From assembly GCA_937871605.1 (NCBI GenBank), contig CALMRM010000018.1:1-19752 (forward strand): a stretch of 19,752 nucleotides of DNA, written 5' to 3'. A program made the translations under genes and the position numbers. The stretch comes from an uncultured Terriglobus sp. Lineage in GTDB: Bacteria; Acidobacteriota; Terriglobia; Terriglobales; Acidobacteriaceae. The notes under the pieces are model-generated. The model saw only the letters and a program-made list of their open reading frames with translations, was not told the origin of the DNA and ran no database searches. Positions within the stretch are counted from its first letter, which is position 1; every line of letters begins with the position of its first letter. Of the stretch, positions 13,623 to 19,752 are shown piece after piece.

Positions 13623-15014
13623 CTAGAGACCTGCCTGTCTGGTGATCACCGTTTCGCCGTGGAGATAGGGCTGCAGCGCATCCGGGATGCGGACGGAGCC
13701 ATCCGCCTGCTGGTAGTTCTCCAGGATGGCCACATAGGTGCGACCCACGGCCAGGCCGCTGCCATTCAACGTGTGCAGGAACTCGGCCTTTTTTGCACCT
13801 GCCGGGCGGTACCGGATGTTGGCGCGGCGCGCCTGGAAGCTGCCGAAGTTGCTGCAGGAAGAGATTTCGCGGTACAGCCCCTGGCCGGGTAGCCATACCT
13901 CCAGGTCATAGGTTTTTTGCGAGGCAAAGCCCATGTCGCCGGTGCACAGCAGCATGCGGCGGTAGGGCAGGCCGAGGCGTTCCAGCACGACTTCTGCGTG
14001 GCGGGTCAGCGCTTCGTGCTCCTCTTCGCTCTTGTCCGGTGTGGTGAATTTGACCAACTCGACCTTTTGGAACTGGTGCTGGCGGATCATGCCACGCACG
14101 TCGCGCCCGTAGCTGCCAGCCTCGCTGCGAAAGCAGGGTGTCCAGGCGCAAAGGCTGGTGGTCAGCTGCTTTTCATCCAGGGTCTCGTCGCGGTAGAGGT
14201 TGGTGACCGGTACTTCTGCCGTTGGAATGAGGAAGTGGTCGAAGGCGTTGAATTTGTCGCGGCCCACGCGCAGGCGACCGTCGCCCGGGTCTTGCTCCGC
14301 GGCGTCCTCTGACTCGTCGTAGGCATCGGTAAAGGCGGTACGGTCGACGCAGTAGAACAGGTCCTGCTCGAACTTGGGCAGCTGCCCTGTGCCAAAGAGT
14401 GAGGCCGCGTTCGCCATGAAGGGCGGCAGCACCTCGGTATAGCCGTGCTCGCGGGTGTGCAGGTCAAGCATAAAGCTGGCCAACGCACGCTCCAGCCGCG
14501 CCCCCGCGCCCACCTGCACTACAAAGCGCGACCCGGCAATTTTGCTGGCGCGGTTGAAGTCCAGGATGCCGAGTTGCTCCCCCAGCTCCCAGTGCGGCTT
14601 CGCGGGGAAGTCGAAGGCAGTGGGTTCGCCCCAGGTTTTTTCCAGGCGGTTGCCGTGCTCGTCCGCGCCGTCGGGTACGGAGCTGTCGGGCAGGTTGGGC
14701 ACGGCGGCCATCAGGCTGTGCAGGTCGGCGTCGAAGGCGTCGGCGGAGGCCTGCAGGTCTTCCATGCGGTCGCGCAGGATGCGGACTTCGTCCGCCAGCT
14801 CCGTGGCGTCGATGCCGCTGCGCTTTGCCTTGCCGATCTCTTCCGAGAGCTTGTTGCGGCGTGCCTTGAGCGCTTCCAGTTCGGTGATGGCCTCGCGGCG
14901 GCGGCTGTCGAGGGCCGGGAAGTTTGCCAGGAGGTCCTTGGCGTCTGCGTTGCGCCGCTGCAGGGCGGCTTCCACTGCCGGGAGGTTTCCCCGGACGTAG
15001 GCGAGGTCGAGCAT
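13623..15014 (-). CDS. serS: seryl-tRNA synthetase
   Basis: Class II synthetase charging tRNA-Ser. The N-terminal coiled-coil arm spans about residues 25-105 (ALDSRRREAITELEALKARR and following). Motif 2 (FRSEAGSYGRDVRGMIRQHQ), QFQKVELVKF and motif 3 (NGSGLAVGRTYVAILENYQ) are intact. At 463 residues it is longer than the usual 420-430, mainly because of an acidic insertion of roughly 30 residues between DLFYC and LIPTAEVPVTNLY (about 14235-14350 on the window), rich in Asp/Glu. The start is ATG 15014 (MLDLAYVRGNLPAVEAAL, the standard N-terminus). It heads the run serS / small membrane protein / lolA. Confidence 0.96.
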   Translation of the reverse strand: MLDLAYVRGNLPAVEAALQRRNADAKDLLANFPALDSRRREAITELEALKARRNKLSEEIGKAKRSGIDATELADEVRILRDRMEDLQASADAFDADLHSLMAAVPNLPDSSVPDGADEHGNRLEKTWGEPTAFDFPAKPHWELGEQLGILDFNRASKIAGSRFVVQVGAGARLERALASFMLDLHTREHGYTEVLPPFMANAASLFGTGQLPKFEQDLFYCVDRTAFTDAYDESEDAAEQDPGDGRLRVGRDKFNAFDHFLIPTAEVPVTNLYRDETLDEKQLTTSLCAWTPCFRSEAGSYGRDVRGMIRQHQFQKVELVKFTTPDKSEEEHEALTRHAEVVLERLGLPYRRMLLCTGDMGFASQKTYDLEVWLPGQGLYREISSCSNFGSFQARRANIRYRPAGAKKAEFLHTLNGSGLAVGRTYVAILENYQQADGSVRIPDALQPYLHGETVITRQAGL

Positions 15015-15120
15015 GACCTCTATGGTACGGCAGCTACGGTGTAGAACGCGGCGGGAATGCGACGGTGCATCGCAGGGTAATCACTCCTGAACCGGCGAGC
15101 TTACGCAGTAGCATGGGAGC

Positions 15121-15330
15121 ATGCGATGCGTGCGCCGCCTCCCAGCAGCGGTCCTCTCCTTGAGCATGGTGGCCGCGGCAACACCGGCCCTGCATCATGG
15201 CACGGTTGCGCCGGTAGACATTGCCACGACGCTGGCCAGCATCCTGCGCACCAACTGGTCCTCCGCAGCCGTGGGCCGTGTGCTTACGGCAGCGTTGACG
15301 CCGGACGCGTCACAGCCAGGACGGCTGTGA
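15121..15330 (+). pseudogene. remnant of an alkaline phosphatase/phosphodiesterase-family gene
   Basis: A 69-codon frame. It opens with a signal-peptide-like stretch (VRRLPAAVLSLSMVAAATPA) and jumps directly into HHGTVAPVDIATTLASIL...SAAVGRVLTAAL. That is the C-terminal signature of type I phosphodiesterase / alkaline phosphatase-like enzymes (V.P.DIAPTLA.LLG ... GRVL.EAL). The catalytic core of several hundred residues is missing, consistent with an internal deletion that kept both ends. ATG 15121 has GGGAG only one base upstream, a poor spacing. The stop overlaps the pyrD GTG by four bases (GTGA). A short secreted product may still be made, but enzyme activity is excluded. Confidence 0.5.
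15318..15321 (+). promoter_or_regulatory. ribosome binding site deciding the pyrD start
   Basis: AGGA is five bases before GTG 15327. The downstream ATG at 15345 has no such site. Confidence 0.5.
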
Positions 15331-16259
15331 GAACCGCGCCCGACATGCGGGTGAACCTCGCGGGCGTGGAACTGCGATCGCCCGTGATCGCTGCTAGCGG
15401 AACGTTCGGGTACGGTGTCGAGTTCGAGAAGATTCTCTCTGTCGAGCGCATTGGAGCCTTCATCACGAAAGGGCTGTCGCTGACGCCGATGGAGGGCAAC
15501 CCCATGCCGCGCATCGTGGAAACCCCTGACGGCATGATGAACGCGATCGGCCTGCAGAACGTCGGGGTGGAGGCGTTTCTCCGCGAAAAGCTGCCTGCCA
15601 TCCGGCGCATGCACGACACGGTGTGCATCGTGAACGTCTTCGGCTTCACGGTGGAAGACTGCGTCGCCGTCATCGAGCGACTGAATGATGCGGAGGGCAT
15701 CGCGTTGTACGAACTGAATGCGAGCTGCCCCAACACAAAGCATGGTGGCATGGTCTTCGGCACCGACGCGGACGCACTGCGCGATCTGGTGACCCGCTGC
15801 AAGGCCAGTGCAAAACGGCCGCTGATGGTGAAGCTTTCGCCGAACGTGACGGACATTGCGGCGATGGCGCACGTGGCAGAGGCAGCGGGAGCCGATGCGG
15901 TGTCGCTGGTTAACACCTTCCTGTCGCTGGCGATCGACGTGGAGACACGCAAACCGCGCATCGCCAACGTGACTGGCGGCCTGAGCGGTCCGGCCATCAA
16001 GCCCATTGCCGTGCGCATGGTCTGGCAGGCGGCGCGGGCGCTCACCATTCCAGTCGTTGGGCTGGGCGGCATCGTGTGTGCCGAAGATGCCGTGGAGTTC
16101 ATGCTGGCCGGTGCCACGGCGGTGCAGGTGGGCACGGCAAGCTATGCCGACCCGCGCGCGGTGGAGACGATTGCGGCAGGGCTGACAACGTGGTGCGCGA
16201 AGCACGGAGTGCGTTCCGTGAGGGAGCTGATTGGCGGAATGGTCCAGGAGCTGCGCTAA
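15327..16259 (+). CDS. pyrD: dihydroorotate dehydrogenase, class 1B type
   Basis: Oxidises dihydroorotate to orotate in pyrimidine synthesis (cytosolic, FMN). The likely start is GTG 15327 with AGGA upstream, giving 310 residues; ATG 15345 (MRVNLAGVELRSPVIAASGT) is the alternative and the open frame up to 15126 is not PyrD-like. Motifs are intact: SPVIAASGTFGYG, FITKGLSL, NAIGLQN, ELNASCPNTKHGG (catalytic Cys, hallmark of class 1 enzymes), VKLSPNVTDI, SLVNTF, GGLSGPAIKP and GLGGI. Class 1B enzymes normally work with the PyrK electron-transfer subunit; no pyrK is in this window. The mntA gene begins nine bases after the stop. Confidence 0.95.
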   Translation: MRTAPDMRVNLAGVELRSPVIAASGTFGYGVEFEKILSVERIGAFITKGLSLTPMEGNPMPRIVETPDGMMNAIGLQNVGVEAFLREKLPAIRRMHDTVCIVNVFGFTVEDCVAVIERLNDAEGIALYELNASCPNTKHGGMVFGTDADALRDLVTRCKASAKRPLMVKLSPNVTDIAAMAHVAEAAGADAVSLVNTFLSLAIDVETRKPRIANVTGGLSGPAIKPIAVRMVWQAARALTIPVVGLGGIVCAEDAVEFMLAGATAVQVGTASYADPRAVETIAAGLTTWCAKHGVRSVRELIGGMVQELR

Positions 16260-16268
16260 ACTCAGCCT

Positions 16269-16583
16269 ATGAGCGGCCGGCACGAGATTGAGCAGCGACG
16301 CGAACAGATTGCGCAAATCTGCCGCGAACACCAGGTGGCGCGCCTGATGGTGTTCGGATCAGTCTTGAGGGACGACTTTGATCCAGAGACAAGCGACATC
16401 GACCTACAGGTGGAGTTTCTGCCAGGCGTCTATAAAGGCTGGCTAGCAGAGTACACCGACCTAAAAACTGCCATGGAAGATCTCTTTGGCCGCAAAGTCG
16501 ATGTAATTCCCGCGACACTTCGAAGAAACCCATATTTCAAAGCAGCTGTAGAGCGCGAACGAGAGCTGCTGTATGCCGCGTGA
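16269..16583 (+). CDS. mntA: MntA-type nucleotidyltransferase antitoxin
   Basis: A 104-residue minimal nucleotidyltransferase. The signature FGS-VLRDDFDPETS-DIDLQVEF gives the GS...DxD catalytic motif (11 residues between GS and DxD, one more than common), and KVDVIP supplies the third acidic residue. In characterised MntA/HepT systems this enzyme AMPylates a Tyr of the HEPN toxin and so blocks it. Its end overlaps the hepT start by 11 bases (16573-16583), typical of the pair. Codon use looks slightly less GC-rich than the flanking pyrD and purH, which hints at acquisition. Confidence 0.85.
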   Translation: MSGRHEIEQRREQIAQICREHQVARLMVFGSVLRDDFDPETSDIDLQVEFLPGVYKGWLAEYTDLKTAMEDLFGRKVDVIPATLRRNPYFKAAVERERELLYAA

Positions 16584-16935
16584 CGCTGAGCGCTATCTGT
16601 ACGATGTGGTCGATGCTTGCAACAGAGTTCTGGAATATACCGCGGGATTTACCCTTGAGGTCTACAGCAAGGATCGGCTGACGCGCGATGCTGTAGAGCG
16701 TTGTCTCGAGATTGTTGGAGAAGCGCTTCGACAGGCCTTGCAGCACCATCCCAGCTTGGCTCCGCTGTTCCCTGAAGCAAGAGAAATCATTGGCTTGCGA
16801 AACATACTGGCGCACGAGTACGGCGACGTGGAAGATGACCGAGTCTGGCTGGTGGTGATCGGCAGAGTTCCGGAGCTACAGTCTCGCGCTGCTGCGGAGC
16901 TGCGGCGGCGAGAAGCAGAGAAGGGCACGGCATGA
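16573..16935 (+). CDS. hepT: HepT-type HEPN ribonuclease toxin
   Basis: A 120-residue all-helical HEPN (DUF86) protein. The catalytic RX4HXY motif is intact in GLRNILAHEYGDVEDDRVW: Arg, four residues, His, one residue, Tyr. The Tyr is the site AMPylated by MntA in characterised homologues. Expected activity is RNA cleavage when the antitoxin is absent. The gene overlaps mntA at its start and purH at its end (ATGA, 16932-16935), so it is part of a pyrD-mntA-hepT-purH transcription unit. The family call is strong; RNase activity is inferred. Confidence 0.85.
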   Translation: MPRDAERYLYDVVDACNRVLEYTAGFTLEVYSKDRLTRDAVERCLEIVGEALRQALQHHPSLAPLFPEAREIIGLRNILAHEYGDVEDDRVWLVVIGRVPELQSRAAAELRRREAEKGTA

Positions 16936-18512
16936 GCAAGATTACCCGCGCGCTGCTAAGCGTGACTGACAAGACCGGCCTGCTCCCCTTTGCGCAGCGG
17001 CTGCATGGGCTGGGCGTTGAACTGGTGTCCACTGGTGGCACGGCGAAGGCGTTGCGCGACGGCGGCCTGCCGGTGCGCGACATCAGCGATCTGACAGGCT
17101 TTCCAGAAATGCTGGATGGCCGCGTAAAAACCCTGCACCCGCGCGTGCACGGGGGCATCCTGCACATCCGCTCGAATGTGGAGCATCAGGCGGCTGTTGC
17201 GGAGCACGGCATCGAGCCGGTGGATATGGTGGTCGTCAATCTGTACGCGTTTGAACAAACGGCGGCGAAGCCCGGCGTGCGGTTTGCCGAGGTGATTGAG
17301 AACATTGATATCGGCGGCCCCAGCATGGTGCGCTCCGCGGCAAAGAACTCCGCCGACGTTGCCATTGTGACGTCGACAGCGGACTACGACGCGATTGCGG
17401 CGGAGATGGAGGCGAACGGTGGCGCACTTTCGCTCGCGACTCGCTGGCGTTTGGCGAAGGCGGCCTTTGCCGTGACCGCGGCCTATGACACGGCCATTGC
17501 GAACGCGCTGGAAACGCTGTCGGAGCCAGAGGGCACTGAGGAGCAGCTCGCAAAACCGGTCGCCGAGGTGAGTCACGAAGCCATGCGGCTGAACCTGCCG
17601 CGGAAGGGCACGCTGCGCTACGGTGAAAATCCGCACCAGCGCGCCGCGGTGTACACCGACGGAACGTCTGCAGGCATCGCCAATGCCCGCCAGTTGCAGG
17701 GCAAGGAACTTTCCTACAACAACCTGGTGGACCTGGATGCCTGCTGGGAGCTGGTGAGCGAGTTCAGCGAGACCGCGGTCGCCATCATCAAGCACACCAA
17801 TCCGTGCGGTGTGGCAACAGGCGACACGGTTCTGCAGGCGTATCAAAGCGCCCTGGCAGCCGACCCTGTGTCCGCGTTCGGTGGCGTGCTGGGCATCAAC
17901 TGCGAAGTGGACGGTGCAGCAGCCGAGCAGATTGCCAAGCTGTTTGTGGAAGCCATCGTCGCGCCGTCCTTTACGGGGGAGGCGCTAGAGCGTTTTGCGG
18001 CGAAGAAGAACCTGCGCCTGCTACAGATTGCGCCAGTTCGCGCAACACGGGCGTGGAAGCAGATCTCCGGTGGCTTGCTGGTGCAGGATGCGGATCGCGG
18101 CTCGCTGACAGACGTGGAGTTGCGCGTGGTGACACAGCGGCAGCCGACCGAGGCGGAGAGCACCGCGCTGCGCTTTGCATGGACGGTGTGCAAGCATGTC
18201 AAGTCGAATGCCATCGTGTATGCGCGAACGTTTGCAGGGCACGGCCAGACCGTGGGGATTGGTGCTGGGCAGATGAGCCGGGTGGACGCGGCACGCTTCG
18301 GCGCCTCCAAAGCTGTTTTGCCCCTGGATGGCACGGTCGCGGCGTCGGATGCGTTTTTCCCGTTTGCTGACGGGCTGGAAGTGGTGGCGGCTGCGGGAGC
18401 GACGGCGGTAATCCAACCGGGCGGCAGCGTACGCGATCCGGAGGTGATTGCAGCCGCTGACAGGCTTGGCATGGCCATGCTCTTTACCGGCATGCGGCAC
18501 TTTCGACACTAG
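16932..18512 (+). CDS. purH: bifunctional AICAR transformylase / IMP cyclohydrolase
   Basis: Catalyses the last two steps of IMP synthesis. The 526-residue length is standard. The N-terminal IMP cyclohydrolase (MGS-like) domain has ALLSVTDKTGL, VSTGGTAKAL, RVKTLHPRVHGGIL and IDIGGPSMVRSAAKN. The C-terminal transformylase domain has LRYGENPHQRAA, KELSYNNLVDLDA and IKHTNPCG with the catalytic Lys-His pair near residue 287. The end matches the family: PGGSVRDPEVIAAAD...FTGMRHFRH. The start ATG overlaps the hepT stop (ATGA), so translation of purH is coupled to a toxin gene. Confidence 0.97.
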   Translation: MSKITRALLSVTDKTGLLPFAQRLHGLGVELVSTGGTAKALRDGGLPVRDISDLTGFPEMLDGRVKTLHPRVHGGILHIRSNVEHQAAVAEHGIEPVDMVVVNLYAFEQTAAKPGVRFAEVIENIDIGGPSMVRSAAKNSADVAIVTSTADYDAIAAEMEANGGALSLATRWRLAKAAFAVTAAYDTAIANALETLSEPEGTEEQLAKPVAEVSHEAMRLNLPRKGTLRYGENPHQRAAVYTDGTSAGIANARQLQGKELSYNNLVDLDACWELVSEFSETAVAIIKHTNPCGVATGDTVLQAYQSALAADPVSAFGGVLGINCEVDGAAAEQIAKLFVEAIVAPSFTGEALERFAAKKNLRLLQIAPVRATRAWKQISGGLLVQDADRGSLTDVELRVVTQRQPTEAESTALRFAWTVCKHVKSNAIVYARTFAGHGQTVGIGAGQMSRVDAARFGASKAVLPLDGTVAASDAFFPFADGLEVVAAAGATAVIQPGGSVRDPEVIAAADRLGMAMLFTGMRHFRH

Positions 18513-18616
18513 ACCAGCAGGGCAGCATCCTCTCCGCCGCCCCGTTCGTCTAAGCTGTCAGTACCACGTTTTCCACGCCTCCCAGCGTAAGCCACAGCGG
18601 ACGGGAGGCAGAAGGA

Positions 18617-19752
18617 ATGGTTCTTTTGATGGCCGGTCCGCACCCTGTTGGCAAGTCGCTTCCCTCTGCCCTTGTATCTACACGCTTCCGTGTGGCTGTC
18701 GCGCTTGCGGTTGCTGCGGTTGCCTCTGGTCCGGCTCTAGCGCAAAAGAAGGAGGCGGCTCCATTGCCGCCAGTCACGGTGCAGCCATCGTCTACGGGGG
18801 CCAGCGCCGCGTACTACCATTACGGGCTGGCGCACATTTACGAGGATCTTGCCACGACGCAGGGCCGCTCAGATTACGCAACGCAGGCCGTCGAGCAGTA
18901 CAAGCTCGCTCTGAACGCAGACCCGAACTCGGCTTACCTGCAGGATGGCCTGGCGGAACTGTTCTTCAAGCTCGGGCGTATTCGTGAAGCTGTGGACGTT
19001 GCGAACGACCAGGTCAAGAAAAACCCGGACGATAAAGAGGCACACCGCTTGCTGGCGCGCATCTACTACCGTTCGCTGGGTGACCAGCAGGGCGCGCCGC
19101 AACAGCAGATGGTGCAGCTTGCCACGGGCGAGTACGAAACCCTTGTACGGCTTGAGCCGCAGGTAGCCGAAAACCATCTGCTGCTGGGTCAGCTGTACGA
19201 GCTCGGCCATGATTCGGCAAAGGCAGAGGCGCAGTTCAAGGCGGCTCAGCAGTTGGACAACGGTTCAGAAGAATCCATCTTGAACCTGGCGCGGCTGTAC
19301 AGTGAGCAGGGCGACACGCAGCGCGTCATCAGCACCCTGACCGCTGTACCTGTGGCGGAGCGGACTGCCCGCATGGAACTCGCCATTGGCGCTAGCTACG
19401 ACCAGTTGCACAAGCCGAAGGAGGCCGCTGCGGCCTACCGCCGGGCCCTGGACATCGATGGTGAGAACACAGACGCGCGGCGCGGACTGGCCAATGCCCT
19501 CCTGCTCTCGGACCAGCTTGATGACGCGCTGAAGGTATACGGCACGATTGTGGCTGCGGAGCCGCAGGATGGCCAAAGCTATATCAAGATCTCTGAAATT
19601 CAACGTCGTCAGGGCCATTATGACCAGGCGCTCGACACCTTGAAGAAGGCCAAAACGCTGGTGCCCGATTCAGAGGAACTGACGTTCAACGAGGCGCTGC
19701 TGTATGACTCGCTGGGGCAGAGCCATCTAGCGACTGTACTTTATACGAAAGA
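18617..19752 (+). CDS. secreted TPR-repeat protein, cut by the window edge
   Basis: An open frame runs without stop to the right edge (378 codons visible). The start is ATG 18617, with GGGAGG (18603-18608) eight bases before. A signal peptide is visible (RFRVAVALAVAAVASGPALA, cleavage before QKKEAAP), followed by a Pro-rich linker. A series of TPR units then begins at about residue 66: AAYYHYGLAHIYEDLA, AVEQYKLALNADPNSAYLQD, AEAQFKAAQQLDNGSEESIL, AAAYRRALDIDGENTDARRG, and AQSYIKISEIQ-type helices after a further repeat. TPRs mediate protein contacts, so a periplasmic or outer-membrane scaffold role is likely. It starts 104 bases after purH and probably has its own promoter, though I see none clearly. 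What lies beyond the window is unknown. Confidence 0.88.
   Translation, partial: MVLLMAGPHPVGKSLPSALVSTRFRVAVALAVAAVASGPALAQKKEAAPLPPVTVQPSSTGASAAYYHYGLAHIYEDLATTQGRSDYATQAVEQYKLALNADPNSAYLQDGLAELFFKLGRIREAVDVANDQVKKNPDDKEAHRLLARIYYRSLGDQQGAPQQQMVQLATGEYETLVRLEPQVAENHLLLGQLYELGHDSAKAEAQFKAAQQLDNGSEESILNLARLYSEQGDTQRVISTLTAVPVAERTARMELAIGASYDQLHKPKEAAAAYRRALDIDGENTDARRGLANALLLSDQLDDALKVYGTIVAAEPQDGQSYIKISEIQRRQGHYDQALDTLKKAKTLVPDSEELTFNEALLYDSLGQSHLATVLYTK

Noticed and set aside
13171..13896. Upstream extension of the LolA frame to 13896
   Set aside because: It is antisense-like, Pro/Arg-rich sequence overlapping serS and the small membrane protein; the signal peptide at 13170 with a Shine-Dalgarno marks the true start.
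15126..15326. 67-residue N-terminal extension of pyrD from ATG 15126, which has a well-spaced GGGAG
   Set aside because: The extension is His/Gly/Arg-rich and unlike any PyrD; the other frame there reads as a phosphatase remnant, and GTG 15327 has its own ribosome binding site.
15195..16331. 378-codon minus-strand frame opposite pyrD
   Set aside because: His/Arg-rich shadow of pyrD, no family resemblance.
18448..18987. 179-codon plus-strand frame at the purH/TPR junction
   Set aside because: It is an off-frame reading; the correct frame from 18617 stays open to the window end with a signal peptide and TPRs.
1..19752. tRNA, rRNA, CRISPR array, insertion sequence or phage genes
   Set aside because: Looked for throughout; no cloverleaf, regular spaced repeats, transposase motifs or attachment-site duplications were seen.

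Overview
The window looks like a piece of a GC-rich (by eye about 60-65%) chromosome from an Acidobacteriota bacterium, probably class Terriglobia (Terriglobus/Granulicella-like). This placement is an inference from protein flavour and neighbourhoods (hfq-hflX, tsaB-rimI-psd-pssA, a serS / small membrane protein / LolA cluster, PepSY protein with a CC..HHC partner); no rRNA or other formal marker is present. Most genes are housekeeping, packed in short operons with 4-base overlaps and many GTG/TTG starts.

Layout. 1-579 (-): a DegT-type sugar aminotransferase broken by an internal deletion and a nonsense codon. 580-853: a hairpin-rich intergenic leader. 854-2653 (+): hfq and hflX. 2634-8577 (-): a long co-directional run. 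In transcription order it holds an APC-family amino-acid transporter, a toxin-antitoxin cluster (BrnT-like toxin 2 and its CopG-like antitoxin, a frameshifted solo antitoxin, BrnT-like toxin 1 and its antitoxin), an adenosine-deaminase-family enzyme, a small Cys/His-rich membrane protein, and a PepSY membrane protein with a His/Met-rich loop. 8668-12479 (+): tsaB, rimI, psd, pssA and a semialdehyde-dehydrogenase homologue that lacks its catalytic residues. 12508-15014 (-): serS, a small membrane protein and a LolA-like lipoprotein carrier. 15121-18512 (+): the remnant of a phosphatase-type gene, pyrD, an MntA/HepT toxin-antitoxin pair and purH, joined by overlaps or near-abutting ends. 18617 to the right edge (+): a secreted TPR protein that runs off the window.

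How the parts relate. hfq/hflX are RNA and ribosome stress functions. tsaB/rimI modify tRNA and a ribosomal protein. psd/pssA are consecutive steps of phosphatidylethanolamine synthesis. pyrD and purH supply pyrimidines and purines, and an AMPylation-controlled HEPN toxin module is wedged between them. The accessory content is two unrelated toxin-antitoxin loci plus three decayed or partly decayed genes (degT, one antitoxin, one phosphatase remnant). The most distinctive part is the 5.7-7.0 kb cluster. There two diverged copies of a toxin-antitoxin cassette share near-identical gene beginnings but differ in their C-terminal halves, with a frameshifted third antitoxin between them. I did not find a clearly new multi-gene system; the mosaic cluster and the MntA/HepT insertion are the best candidates for a closer look.
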